Shown: positions 1 through 8,473 of the stretch, piece after piece | How positions within the stretch are numbered: the first letter of the stretch is position 1 | Layout of the letters: every line of letters starts with the position of its first letter | Notes under the pieces: model-generated | The model's database searches: none | Told to the model about the DNA's origin: nothing | What the model saw: the letters and a program-made list of their open reading frames with translations, nothing else | Program-made: the position numbers and the translations under genes | Assembly (NCBI RefSeq): GCF_030209375.1 | Contig: NZ_JARVSC010000011.1 | Span: forward strand, 1 to 64,000 | From: Plantibacter sp. ME-Dv--P-122b | Lineage (GTDB): Bacteria; Actinomycetota; Actinomycetes; Actinomycetales; Microbacteriaceae | Length of the DNA: 64,000 bases | Direction: 5' to 3'

Positions 1-39
1 ATCCCGGTCGCGCGGGGGAGGTGCGGCTCCGTGCAGCCG

Positions 40-55
40 CCCCCCCCCCCCCCCC
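40..55. repeat. 16-base poly-C tract
   Basis: An uninterrupted run of 16 C lies about 190 bases before mntP. Homopolymers of this length slip during replication and can act as phase-variation switches. Whether this one lies in a transcript is unknown, and its length may vary between reads. Confidence 0.9.
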
Positions 56-242
56 GCAGTTCGACGGGCCGATCCTCGGGCGGAGGTGACCCGAACGATC
101 CGGTTAGGCGAGGCGAAACGCTGGCAATCGGGCGTCTCGGCTTGCCGCCGCCGCACCGCGCTGGCAACGTTGACGGGTCCTCGCGGCACGGCGCCCGAAC
201 GCAGCTCCGCGTCCAGGACGCATCACAGGAAGACCTCGCGAC

Positions 243-806
243 ATGACGTTCTGGCCGCTACTCCTCATCGCGCTCGGTGTCTCCGCCGACGCCTTCGCCG
301 TCGCCCTCACCAAGGGCCTGCACATGCGACGGTTCAACGTGCGTCACGCGCTCGTGATCGCCGGGACCTTCGGACTCTTCCAGGCGATCATGCCGCTCAT
401 CGGCTGGGTCCTCGGCACGCAGTTCGCGCGGTACATCACGGAGGTCGACCACTGGGTCGCCTTCGGCCTGCTCGCCCTCGTCGGCGGCAAGATGCTCTGG
501 GAGGCGTTCTCGAGCCACGAGGACACCGAGGTTGACTCCGACCGCATCGACGTCCGGCGACTCCTCATCCTCGCGCTCGCGACGAGCATCGACGCGCTCG
601 CCATCGGCATCACGCTCGCGTTCCTGCCCGGCTCGATCCTCGAAGCCGTCGTCCTCATCGGCCTGACGACGTTCGTGCTCGCCTTCCTGGGCGTCTTCAT
701 CGGCCGGCGCGTCGGTCAGCGCTTCGGCAAGCCCGCGGAGATCGCCGGTGGCGTCATCCTGATCCTCATCGGTACCAAGATCCTGATCGACCACCTCACC
801 GGGTAG
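243..806 (+). CDS. mntP: Manganese efflux pump MntP
   Basis: A 187-residue inner-membrane protein matching the MntP family in length and in its two-fold pseudo-repeat. It exports Mn2+. The repeat hallmarks are visible as VSADAF with Asp16 and TSIDALAIG with Asp117, the positions of the essential acidic residues in the E. coli protein. About six hydrophobic helices flank a short acidic linker near residues 91-103. The ATG is preceded by an AGGAAG-type ribosome site. The gene converges with the sugar porter seven bases downstream. A manganese riboswitch would be expected upstream in many bacteria, but none could be confirmed here. Confidence 0.93.
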   Translation: MTFWPLLLIALGVSADAFAVALTKGLHMRRFNVRHALVIAGTFGLFQAIMPLIGWVLGTQFARYITEVDHWVAFGLLALVGGKMLWEAFSSHEDTEVDSDRIDVRRLLILALATSIDALAIGITLAFLPGSILEAVVLIGLTTFVLAFLGVFIGRRVGQRFGKPAEIAGGVILILIGTKILIDHLTG

Positions 807-813
807 TCGGAGG

Positions 814-2256
814 TCACCGCTTCCGGGTGAAGATCGCGCCGGTCGACACGTCCTCGCCGAGCGCCTCGAGGCTCCGCCCACGCGTCTCGGGCACCTGGGT
901 GGCGACGAACAGGAGTGCGAGCGCGCCGACACCCGCGAACAGGAAGAAGGTCCCGGTGATGCCGAGGCCGTCGACCAGTGACGGGAAGTACAGCGCCAGG
1001 AACCCGTTGGCGACCCAGAGCATGAAGATCGAGACGCCCATCCCGAGGCCGCGCATCTGGAGCGGGAAGACCTCGGCGAGGTAGACCCAGACCGCCACGT
1101 TGAGGAACGTCTGCATCGAGCCGACGAACACGACCACGAGGACCAGGATGACCCAGGGACGCATCGGGTCGCCCGGCTCGAGCACCATCGACGAGAAACC
1201 GATGAGCAGATGGCACGCGGTCGTGAGTGAGAAGCCGATGACGAACGTCTTCCGGCGGTCGAGTCGGTCCATGTAGGTGAGGGCGATGAAGCCACCGACG
1301 ACGGCGATGACCCCGGGCGCGATGTTGGCGATGAGCGCTGCGCTCTCATCGAAGCCCGACTCCACGAGCACGGTCTGCCCGTAATACATGATCGAGTTGA
1401 TCCCCGTGAGCTGCTGGGCGATCCCGACGCCGACACCGACGAGCAGGATACGGACGAGCCACGGGTTGCGGAGGACGGCCCCGAGCCCGATCCGGTGTTC
1501 GTCGCGCTGAGCGGTGATGGACGCCTCCACCTCCGCGAGCTCGGCGACGGCGCGGTCGTCGGACCGGACGGTCCGCAGCACGTCGAGGGCGTCCTCGCGG
1601 CGACCGTGGTCGACGAGCCACCGCGGTGACTCGGGCATCCGCAGCATGCCGACGAACAGCGCGACCGCCGGCAGCGCGCAGACCGCGAACATGATGCGCC
1701 ACACGCTCGGGTGCTCGCTGAACACGTTGCCGATGACCGCGTTGATCACGAACGCCGACAACTGTCCGAGCACGATCGCGACCTCGTTGCGGCCGGTGAT
1801 CGACCCTCGGATCTCGTACGGAGCGAGCTCCGCCAGGTAGACCGGGACGACGGCGGAGGCACCGCCGACGGCCAGCCCGAGGAGGACGCGACCGGCGACG
1901 AGGAACTCGACGTTCGGCGAGCAGACGACCACGAGCGTACCGACGAAGAAGAGCACCGCCAGCGCGATGATGCTCCGCCGCCGGCCCCACGCGTCCGACA
2001 CCCGACCGCCGAGCAGCGCACCGACGGCGGCCGCGAAGACGAGCGAGCTCGTGACGACACCTTCGGTGATGGGGGTGAGCCCGAGCTCCGCGGTCATCGG
2101 ACGCAGCGCCCCGTTGATCACGCCGGTGTCGTAGCCGAAGAGCAACCCGCCGAAGCAGGCGACGATCGAGATCAGGCCGAGGTGGCGGCTGTGCGTCCCT
2201 GAGGTGAGGGCGGGCAGCGCGCTCGCCGACTGTCGGGCTGTGGGGGATCCGGCCAT
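814..2256 (-). CDS. Sugar porter family MFS transporter
   Basis: A 480-residue, 12-helix sugar:proton symporter of the XylE/GLUT type. Family signatures are GGLLFGYDTGVINGAL in helix 1, the DAWGRRRS loop after helix 2, PESPRWLV before the central loop, GINSIMYYGQ in helix 7 and PETRGRSLEALGED after helix 12. The ATG at 2256 follows a GAGGAAA ribosome site; a longer frame upstream has no such site and a non-membrane sequence. It lies downstream of the response regulator on the same strand with a 64-base gap. The sugar cannot be read from sequence; xylose, arabinose, inositol or galactose are all possible. Confidence 0.9.
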   Translation of the reverse strand: MAGSPTARQSASALPALTSGTHSRHLGLISIVACFGGLLFGYDTGVINGALRPMTAELGLTPITEGVVTSSLVFAAAVGALLGGRVSDAWGRRRSIIALAVLFFVGTLVVVCSPNVEFLVAGRVLLGLAVGGASAVVPVYLAELAPYEIRGSITGRNEVAIVLGQLSAFVINAVIGNVFSEHPSVWRIMFAVCALPAVALFVGMLRMPESPRWLVDHGRREDALDVLRTVRSDDRAVAELAEVEASITAQRDEHRIGLGAVLRNPWLVRILLVGVGVGIAQQLTGINSIMYYGQTVLVESGFDESAALIANIAPGVIAVVGGFIALTYMDRLDRRKTFVIGFSLTTACHLLIGFSSMVLEPGDPMRPWVILVLVVVFVGSMQTFLNVAVWVYLAEVFPLQMRGLGMGVSIFMLWVANGFLALYFPSLVDGLGITGTFFLFAGVGALALLFVATQVPETRGRSLEALGEDVSTGAIFTRKR

Positions 2257-2320
2257 CGTGTTTCCTCGTCTGCTGGGCCCTGGCGCCGAACGGCATCGTG
2301 GACAGGACGACAGTACCGGT

Positions 2321-2998
2321 TCAGTCGTCGGCGCCCGGCCGCAGCAGGCCGCTCTCATACGCGAGGATGACGAGCTGGGCGCGATCGTGGGCGGCGACCT
2401 TCGTCATGATGCGGTTCACGTGGGTCTTCGAGGTGTGCGGTGAGATGACGAGGTCGTCGGCGATCTGCTGGTTGGAGCGTCCGCGGGCCACGAGGAGCAG
2501 CACCTCGAGTTCCCGCTCGGTGAGCAGCGCCAGCTCGGCGGGGACCGGGCGTGGACTCGTCGGTTCGTCCGCAGCGACGACGTACTTCGTGATGAGACTC
2601 CGGGTCGCCGCTGGGGACAGGAGTGCGTCGCCGGCGTGCACCGCGCGCACGGCGCGGACGATCTCCTCGGGCTCCGAGCCCTTGCCGATGAAGCCGCTCG
2701 CGCCGGCTCGCAGGGTCGCGATGAGGTTCTCGTCCTCCTCGAACGTGGTGAGGATGAGGACCCGGGTGTCCGCGAGGTCGGGGTCCGCGCAGATCGCCGA
2801 GGTCGCACCGATGCCGTCCAGCACGGGCATGCGGATGTCCATGAGCACGACGTCCGGTCGCAACTCGCGGGCGAGCGACACCGCCTGCGCGCCGTCCACG
2901 GCTTCGCCCACGACCTCGAGGTCGGCCTCGGACGAGAGGATGTCGGCGACCGCCTGGCGGATGAGTGACTGGTCGTCGACGACGAGCACGGTGGTCAT
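2321..2998 (-). CDS. NarL/LuxR-family response regulator
   Basis: A 225-residue two-component regulator. The receiver domain (about residues 1-120) has the acidic pocket VVDDQ, the phospho-acceptor Asp in VLMDIRMP, the Thr in LILTTF and the Lys in FIGKG. A LuxR-type helix-turn-helix follows (about 155-218) with LTERELEVLLLVARGRSNQQIA. It is the partner of the kinase whose 3' end overlaps its start by four bases (ATGA), so the pair is co-transcribed. The divergent MacB-like exporter at 4397 is the likely target, as in other cell-envelope stress modules of this layout. Confidence 0.93.
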   Translation of the reverse strand: MTTVLVVDDQSLIRQAVADILSSEADLEVVGEAVDGAQAVSLARELRPDVVLMDIRMPVLDGIGATSAICADPDLADTRVLILTTFEEDENLIATLRAGASGFIGKGSEPEEIVRAVRAVHAGDALLSPAATRSLITKYVVAADEPTSPRPVPAELALLTERELEVLLLVARGRSNQQIADDLVISPHTSKTHVNRIMTKVAAHDRAQLVILAYESGLLRPGADD

Positions 2999-4230
2999 GC
3001 GGGGGACTCCTCAGGGTTCGTCGTATCTGCGTGCATCGGCTCGCCGGTCGGGAGGCTCGCGGACAGCCGCCAGCCGCCCGGGGTCGGGCCGACGTCGACG
3101 GTCCCGCGGACGGCGGCGACGCGCTCGCGGATGCCGAGGAGTCCGTGCCCGGTGGTCGGCGCCGCGTCGGCCTGCTCACGCGGGACATCGGGCGCCGTCG
3201 GATTGCTCACGCTGACGACGATCCTCCCGTCGCCGCCCTCCACGAGCACGTGCGCACGACGCTCAGGACCGTGCTTCAGTGCGTTCGTCAGCCCCTCCTG
3301 GACGACGCGGTACGCGACCGTGTCCGTGGCGGTCGACAGCTTCGGCGCGTCGGGGTCGACCCGTGTCGTGATGTCGAGGCCAGCGGCGGTGAACTCGGCG
3401 ATCAACGCATCGAGTCGGTCGAGCCCCGGCTGCGGCAGCGTTCCACGGGAGCCTGCGCCAGGGCCGTCGCTGTCGCTCCGCAGGACCTCGAGCAGATCAC
3501 CGATCTCGCCGAGCACCGTCCGCGACGCACGGCGGATCGAGACGAGCGCCTCCTTCGCCTTCTCCGGCCGCGACTCCAGGGAGCTCGACGCCACCCCGGC
3601 GTTCAGGCTGATCACCGAGATCTGATGGGCGACGGTGTCGTGGAGGTCCCGCGCGATCCGGAGCCGCTCCTCGGTCACCCGACGCCTCGCCTCGGCCTCG
3701 CGGGTCTGTTCGGCCCGCTCCGCGCGTTCGGTGATCGCCAGGATGTACGCGCGGCGCGAGCGCATCCCGTCTCCGGCTGCGGCGGCGAACGCGATCAGCA
3801 CCGCGAACTGCACCGTCCGCGGATCGAAGCTGCCGATCGACGCGAGCAGGCTGAGGAGGGCGACCGCGACCATCGTCGAGACGGCCGTGATGAGGGTCGT
3901 CCGCCGCGCGGAGCGCACGGCCACCCCGAACATCGCGATGGCGGCCGCGATCACGACACCGGGAGCGAGGGTCCCCGTGATCGCCGCCGCGCCGTAACAG
4001 GCGATGACGGCAGCGAGCACCGGGATGGGCCAGCGCCGACGGAGCGGGAGGAGGAGCGCCGGCGCGACCACCAGGGCGATGACGAGCGGGCTGCCCGGCC
4101 GGAACTCCGCGTTGGGGAACGGGATGAACGCCGAGGCGATGATGAGGACCGCGGCGACCACATCGCCCACCCACACCGGAGGTCTCGGATGCGGATCGCG
4201 CACCCGGTGATCCTGCGTCGCGGAGGTCAT
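2995..4230 (-). CDS. Sensor histidine kinase (HisKA_3)
   Basis: A 411-residue membrane kinase. Residues 1-170 hold several hydrophobic helices with little extracytoplasmic sequence, as in intramembrane-sensing kinases. Then come the dimerisation/phospho-acceptor helix IARDLHDTVAHQISVI (His in DLHD) and a short HATPase_c domain ending in GHGLLGIRERVAAVRG. The ATG at 4230 is chosen because a CAGACT -10-like box stands exactly six bases upstream, giving a leaderless transcript. An in-frame ATG at 4281 would add 17 residues but has no ribosome site. It phosphorylates the overlapping response regulator and is divergent from the ABC exporter. Confidence 0.9.
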   Translation of the reverse strand: MTSATQDHRVRDPHPRPPVWVGDVVAAVLIIASAFIPFPNAEFRPGSPLVIALVVAPALLLPLRRRWPIPVLAAVIACYGAAAITGTLAPGVVIAAAIAMFGVAVRSARRTTLITAVSTMVAVALLSLLASIGSFDPRTVQFAVLIAFAAAAGDGMRSRRAYILAITERAERAEQTREAEARRRVTEERLRIARDLHDTVAHQISVISLNAGVASSSLESRPEKAKEALVSIRRASRTVLGEIGDLLEVLRSDSDGPGAGSRGTLPQPGLDRLDALIAEFTAAGLDITTRVDPDAPKLSTATDTVAYRVVQEGLTNALKHGPERRAHVLVEGGDGRIVVSVSNPTAPDVPREQADAAPTTGHGLLGIRERVAAVRGTVDVGPTPGGWRLSASLPTGEPMHADTTNPEESPA

Positions 4231-4236
4231 GGGCCC

Positions 4237-4242
4237 AGTCTG
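4237..4242 (-). promoter_or_regulatory. Putative leaderless -10 box of the histidine kinase
   Basis: CAGACT on the minus strand, followed by six bases and the ATG at 4230. One mismatch from the TAGACT form common in actinobacteria. It matches the spacing of eight or more other genes in the window. Confidence 0.4.
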
Positions 4243-4396
4243 CCGGGAACCGGCGCCCGGCGACTCCTCCGCACGTGGCATTCAGCGGTACCACGGACGC
4301 GGTACACGGGTGTCCGCCGGTGGGGGACGCGTCGGACGGTCGTCGCCGCGAGTCTGGAGTGGTGCCGGAGCACCCGGCCCCAGACGAGGAGACACC

Positions 4397-5104
4397 ATGC
4401 AGAGCACCACAGCGCCGCCGATCATCTCGGTCAGGGACGTCCGACGTTCCTACGGTCGCGGTCAGAACCGGTTCGACGCGCTGAAGGGGGTGAGCTTCGA
4501 CATCCACGCCGGCGAGAGCGTCGCGATCGTCGGGAAGAGCGGCTCAGGCAAGTCCACGCTCATGCACGTGCTCGCGCTTCTCGACGCACCGAGTTCCGGC
4601 ACCGTCGAGCTCGAAGGGGTCGACACGAGCACCCTCCGCGGTCGCCGCCTCAACACGACCAGGAACAAGACCTTCGGGTTCGTGTTCCAACAGTTCTTCC
4701 TCACCGCCAACGCGACGGTGCTCGAGAACGTCCTGCTCCCGATGAAGATCGCCGGCGTCCGCCGCGGCGACCGACGTCGCCGGGCGCTCGCCGCACTCGC
4801 GCAGCTCCAGCTCGAGGACAAGGCCAGGAACCGCGCGGTGAACCTCTCCGGCGGGCAGAAGCAGCGGACGGTGATCGCCCGTGCGCTCGTCAACAACCCG
4901 CGGATCATCTTCGCCGACGAACCGACCGGCAACCTCGACACGGCGACCGGCGCCGTCGTCGAGGACATCCTCTTCTCCCTCAACCGGGAGAGCGGCATCA
5001 CCCTCATCGTCGTCACGCACGACGAGGAGCTGGCGGCACGCTGCGATCGACGGATCCTCATCCGAGACGGACTGCTCGTCGAGGACGAGGCGGTGGCCGC
5101 ATGA
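4397..5104 (+). CDS. MacB/LolD-type ABC transporter ATP-binding protein
   Basis: A 235-residue ATPase. Walker A is GKSGSGKST, the signature LSGGQKQR, Walker B IIFADEPTG and the H-loop VVTHDEE. The Y-x-x-G...ALKGVSFDI start and the LLPMKIAGV segment after the Q-loop are typical of the MacB/LolD/FtsE branch, which powers mechanotransmission rather than conventional transport. The ATG follows GAGGAG with good spacing. It overlaps the permease by four bases (ATGA). Divergent transcription from the two-component pair suggests induction by that system. Substrate unknown; peptide antibiotics or envelope lipids are typical. Confidence 0.93.
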   Translation: MQSTTAPPIISVRDVRRSYGRGQNRFDALKGVSFDIHAGESVAIVGKSGSGKSTLMHVLALLDAPSSGTVELEGVDTSTLRGRRLNTTRNKTFGFVFQQFFLTANATVLENVLLPMKIAGVRRGDRRRRALAALAQLQLEDKARNRAVNLSGGQKQRTVIARALVNNPRIIFADEPTGNLDTATGAVVEDILFSLNRESGITLIVVTHDEELAARCDRRILIRDGLLVEDEAVAA

Positions 5105-6411
5105 GAACCGTCGACCTCATCGGGACCGCCGTCGCGAACACGTTCCGGTCCAAGACCCGCACCATCCTGACCATCCTGGCGATCTTCGTCGGAGCGTTCA
5201 CGCTCACGCTGACGAACGGGCTCGGCACCGGCATCAACGCCTACATCGACGACACGGTGTCGAGCGTCGGTGCGTCCGACACGATGACCGTCACCAAGAC
5301 GGCCGACACCAGCGGCGGGCTGGGTGCGGCGACGAGCGGGCCGAAGGAGTACGACCCGGATGCCGTCGCCGCCACCGGTGCCGGAGCGCCAGGTTCGACC
5401 GTCGTCGCCCTGACACCGACCGATCTCGACGAGCTCGGCGGGATCGACGGCGTCCTCGACGTGCAGGCCGTGAAGTCGATCTCGACCGACTACATCGAGG
5501 CGGGCGGCGGCACGAAGTACGTCGTCGGCGTCGGCGGACTCATCTCCGGGCAGAGCGTCACGCTGTTGGACGGTGCACAGCCCGACGACGACACCGAGAC
5601 CCTCCAGCTCGTGCTCCCCACGTCCTATGTGGAACCGCTCGGCTTCGGAAGCGACGCGGACGCGGTCGGGCAGACGGTCACGGTCGCGATCACGGATGCG
5701 CAGCGGACGCAGCACACCGTGGACGCGACGGTCGTCGGGGTCGCCGAAGAGAGCCTCGCCTCGCCCACCGGTGCCTCGATCGTGCCGAACGCCGCGCTCA
5801 CCGACCTCCTCTACGAGACGCAGAACATCGGCGTCCCGTCCGACCAGGTCGAGCGGTACGCGCAGGCGTCCATCCGGTTCAGCGCGGACGCCACCGACGA
5901 GCAGGTCACGGCGTTGCAGGACCGACTGGCCGACGCGGGCTACACCGGCACGACCGTCGCGGACCAACTCGGCACCATCAAGACGGTGATCGACGGGATC
6001 GTCCTCGTCCTCAACGCCTTCGCGATCATCGCGCTCCTCGCGGCCAGCTTCGGGATCGTGAACACCCTCCTCATGTCCGTGCAGGAGCGCACCCGCGAGA
6101 TCGGTCTCATGAAGGCCATGGGGATGGGCAGCGGGAAGGTCTTCGGGCTGTTCAGTCTCGAGGCCGCGTTCATCGGCTTCCTCGGCAGTGCGATCGGCGT
6201 CGGCATCGCGGTGCTCGCGGGCACCGGCATCAGTGCCGCGCTGTCCGGATCGCTCCTCGCCGACCTGCCGGGTCTCGACCTCATCGCGTTCGACCCGGTG
6301 TCGCTCGGGATCATCGTCCTGGTCGTCATGGTGATCGCGTTCCTCGCAGGCACCCTGCCCGCCGCCCGTGCCGCCAAGGCCGATCCGGTGGAGTCGCTCC
6401 GCTACGAGTGA
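5101..6411 (+). CDS. MacB-like ABC transporter permease (FtsX domain)
   Basis: A 436-residue permease with the MacB topology: an N-terminal helix (about 18-40, RTILTILAIFVGAFTLTLTNG), a large extracytoplasmic domain (about 45-295) and three C-terminal helices. The FtsX signature LLMSVQERTREIGLMKAMG lies between C-terminal helices 1 and 2. It ends in the usual AARAAKADPVESLRYE motif that docks with the ATPase. Start ATGA overlaps the ATPase stop, so the two form one operon. The extracytoplasmic domain contains a Gly/Ser/Thr-rich insertion around residues 65-95. Confidence 0.92.
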   Translation: MRTVDLIGTAVANTFRSKTRTILTILAIFVGAFTLTLTNGLGTGINAYIDDTVSSVGASDTMTVTKTADTSGGLGAATSGPKEYDPDAVAATGAGAPGSTVVALTPTDLDELGGIDGVLDVQAVKSISTDYIEAGGGTKYVVGVGGLISGQSVTLLDGAQPDDDTETLQLVLPTSYVEPLGFGSDADAVGQTVTVAITDAQRTQHTVDATVVGVAEESLASPTGASIVPNAALTDLLYETQNIGVPSDQVERYAQASIRFSADATDEQVTALQDRLADAGYTGTTVADQLGTIKTVIDGIVLVLNAFAIIALLAASFGIVNTLLMSVQERTREIGLMKAMGMGSGKVFGLFSLEAAFIGFLGSAIGVGIAVLAGTGISAALSGSLLADLPGLDLIAFDPVSLGIIVLVVMVIAFLAGTLPAARAAKADPVESLRYE

Positions 6412-6437
6412 GGTGCAGCGGTCGGGGTTGCCGGGTG

Positions 6438-6477
6438 GCGGCTGTGGGGCGTGGCGGAAGCGGCGCCCCACAGCCGC
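6438..6477 (+). terminator. Strong stem-loop after the ABC exporter
   Basis: A perfect 14-base-pair inverted repeat (arms 6438-6451 and 6464-6477, GCGGCTGTGGGGCG and its complement) with a 12-base loop, 27 bases after the permease stop. No T-tract follows, which is common for actinobacterial terminators. Confidence 0.7.
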
Positions 6478-6753
6478 GCCGGCGCCAGGTTGAGGAGCAG
6501 CGCCGACGCAGACGCTCAGCTCGCGTCTGCAGCGTCCACGTTACGACCAGCGGCCGTCCCGTCGTCGGAGGTTGAGGCTCCGCGCCCGCTCTTCTAGGCT
6601 TCGCGTTTCGGGATGGTGACCTGTTCGGGCCGGATCCTGATCCCGATGAACCTCGCTGCAAGCGGTCGGACGACGGGTCCGGCGAGCCGCAGGCGGTCGC
6701 GTCGTGAAGGCGCTCGTGGGCCGGTGAGGGGTCCGGGGGCTGCGGACCCCTCC
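6478..6753. other. Intergenic stretch without a recognisable gene
   Basis: No convincing reading frame on either strand. A minus-strand frame ending at 6594 encodes a plausible protein tail (ARFIGIRIRPEQVTIPKREA), possibly a decayed gene end, but nothing upstream of it supports a gene. Confidence 0.5.
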
Positions 6754-6880
6754 CGTCCCTGAGCAACCCTCGCCGGTCCCTGAGCAACCCCCTCCGGTCC
6801 CTGAGCAAGCCCGTCCGGTCCCTGAGCAACCCTTTCCGGTCCCTGAGCAACCCTTTCCGGTCCCTGAGCCTGTCGAAGGG
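6754..6880 (+). repeat. Tandem 21-bp REP-like repeat array
   Basis: Six head-to-tail units at an exact 21-base period share the core GGTCCCTGAGC. The first five end in AACCC or AAGCC. The last is complete, CCCTGAGCCTGTCGAAGGG (ending at 6880). The same element recurs in alternating orientation at 8231-8414, on the other side of the HNH gene. Dispersed repeats of this sequence class are common between genes in high-GC bacteria. Confidence 0.88.
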
Positions 6881-6939
6881 TGCCCGATGAACTTCCACAA
6901 CCGCCTCCACTCGGCATCTGGAATGTCAGTGGTCCATGG

Positions 6940-6945
6940 TGGACT
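6940..6945 (+). promoter_or_regulatory. Putative leaderless -10 box of the DUF222/HNH gene
   Basis: TGGACT followed by six bases and the ATG at 6952, the spacing seen at other leaderless starts in the window. No -35 is evident. Confidence 0.3.
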
Positions 6946-6951
6946 GGTGTC

Positions 6952-8223
6952 ATGACCGAGACCACCTCCGCCGCGATCCGCGCCGGCGATGAATACGCCG
7001 CGCAGCTCGCGGAGTTCTCGGATGAATGGGCGGAGCTCAACCGGCAACAAGCGATCCTGGACGCACGCAAAGCGCGCCTCCTCGCCCGCTCCGCCGCGTA
7101 CGCGGATGCCTTCGCAGATGTCACAGTTCCGGCGATCTTCCCGCCGGCCGAACGTCAGGCGCTCTCCCGCCGCTCCACCTGCGCGGCCCTCGCGATGGCG
7201 ACCCGGATGCCCGAGCAGACCGTGCAGCGGGCGACCAACGACGCCGAGCGCCTGGTGAACGAAGCGCCCGCTGTACTTGCGTCCCTCGAGGCCGGCCGCA
7301 TCTCGGCTCGGCACGCGCAGACGATCATCGACCAACTCGGCGATGTACCGACCGCAGGGCGGGCGGTGTTCCTCGCTGAAGTCCTGCCCGTCGCGGAAGA
7401 GTCCACCGATGCGAACCTCCGCAGGCGCGCGCGTGTCCTCCGTGAGCGGCTCCACCCTGAGTCCATCATCGCCCGAGCAGTCCGCTCCGAGGCCGACCGT
7501 CGGGTCGAGTTCGAGCCCGCCGCCGACGGCATGGCGTGGGTGCATTTGTTCACGACGGCGCCCATCGCGCAGGGCATCATCGAGCGCGTCGAGGCCGCAG
7601 CGGCGGAGTCGCGCGCCGCGGGTGACGCCCGCACGTGCGCCCAGCTGCAGGCGGACGCCCTGGCGGTGCTCGCGCTCACGGGCGTCACGCCCGACGACGT
7701 CATGTCGAGCCCGGTGCTTCCGCACCCGATCGAGGTGCAGGAGCACATCAAGCCCACCGTGCAGATCACGGTGCCAGCACTGAGCATGGCCGGCGTCAGC
7801 GATGCCCCGGCGACGCTCGACGGGTACGGCCCCATCGATCCTGAGACCGCGGCCCGCATCGCGGTCAACGCCCCCAGCTTCACCCGGATCCTCGTCCAAC
7901 CCGAAACTGGCGCGGTACTCTCCGTCGGACGGAATCAGTACCGCGTTCCGTCCGACCTGCAACGGGCGGTCCGCCTGCGGGACGGCACCTGTCGGGCACC
8001 GGGCTGCGGAAGGCGAGCCCGGGCCTGCGACCTCGACCACTCGGTCGCGTGGGAGGACGGCGGGACGACAGATGCCGGCAATCTCGCCTGCCTCTGTCGA
8101 CATCACCACCGGATGAAGCATCTGCCCGGGTGGAACCTCGACCACGGCCCAGGCGGGGTCCTCGAGTGGACGACACCCGACGGTAAACACCATCGGACCG
8201 AACCGGACCCCGCGCCGTTCTGA
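6952..8223 (+). CDS. DUF222 / 13E12-repeat family HNH endonuclease
   Basis: A 423-residue protein. The N-terminal two thirds are the helical DUF222 domain (RQALSRRSTCAALAMATRM, GRISARHAQTIIDQL, RARVLRERLHPESI). The C-terminal HNH nuclease core contains CRAPGCGRRARACDLDHSVAWEDGG followed by NLACLCRHHHRMKH, with paired cysteines and the His of DLDH. The family is multicopy in actinobacteria, where it includes the REP13E12 proteins of Mycobacterium tuberculosis; its function is unsettled. The ATG at 6952 is preferred over one 72 bases upstream, which lies just after the repeat array. REP-like repeats flank the gene on both sides. Confidence 0.88.
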   Translation: MTETTSAAIRAGDEYAAQLAEFSDEWAELNRQQAILDARKARLLARSAAYADAFADVTVPAIFPPAERQALSRRSTCAALAMATRMPEQTVQRATNDAERLVNEAPAVLASLEAGRISARHAQTIIDQLGDVPTAGRAVFLAEVLPVAEESTDANLRRRARVLRERLHPESIIARAVRSEADRRVEFEPAADGMAWVHLFTTAPIAQGIIERVEAAAAESRAAGDARTCAQLQADALAVLALTGVTPDDVMSSPVLPHPIEVQEHIKPTVQITVPALSMAGVSDAPATLDGYGPIDPETAARIAVNAPSFTRILVQPETGAVLSVGRNQYRVPSDLQRAVRLRDGTCRAPGCGRRARACDLDHSVAWEDGGTTDAGNLACLCRHHHRMKHLPGWNLDHGPGGVLEWTTPDGKHHRTEPDPAPF

Positions 8224-8230
8224 CCACCCG

Positions 8231-8414
8231 CCGGTCCCCGAGCCCGTCGAAGGGCTCTTCGTGGGCACTTCCACAAGCTCAGCGACCGGGGGAGGTGGGC
8301 CCGGACCGCTCCGGCCCCTGAGCCTGTCGAAGGGTTCTTCGTGGGCACTTCGACAGGCTCAGTGACCGGAGGAGGTTCACCGGGATCGACTCGGTCCCTG
8401 AGCCTGTCGAAGGG
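8231..8414. repeat. Cluster of five alternating REP-like palindromic units
   Basis: Units in + orientation at about 8231-8254, 8311-8334 and 8391-8414 carry CCCTGAGCCTGTCGAAGGG or a close variant. Units in - orientation lie at about 8270-8290 and 8348-8370 (CTTCGACAGGCTCAGTGACC). Adjacent opposite units can pair as long hairpins, like the BIME arrangement of enterobacterial REPs. The spacer GGTTCTTCGTGGGCACTT is also repeated. Confidence 0.9.
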
Positions 8415-8461
8415 CAGTCGGTCCCGGAGGGCTTCCGGCACCGCGTCCGCACCCCGCCGGG

Positions 8462-8467
8462 TAGGCT
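8462..8467 (+). promoter_or_regulatory. Leaderless -10 box of the BLUF gene
   Basis: TAGGCT, then six bases, then the GTG at 8474. The same hexamer and spacing occur before the genes at 10298 and 44983. This supports GTG rather than the ATG at 8495 as start. Confidence 0.5.
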
Positions 8468-8473
8468 CCAACG

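Noticed and set aside
1-242. yybP-ykoY manganese riboswitch before mntP
   Set aside because: A GGGGAG occurs near the start, but the conserved closing segment and the metal-site loops could not be matched, and the poly-C tract disrupts any fold. An Rfam RF00080 scan would decide.
258-1436. A 392-codon minus-strand frame over mntP and the porter end
   Set aside because: Low-complexity Ser/Arg-rich translation typical of off-frame high-GC DNA, overlapping two clear genes.
2965-5100. A long plus-strand frame opposite the histidine kinase
   Set aside because: It is an antisense shadow of the kinase and regulator genes; only the in-frame permease from 5101 is real.
6754-6880. CRISPR array
   Set aside because: The units are directly adjacent at a 21-base period without unique spacers, and no cas gene is present.
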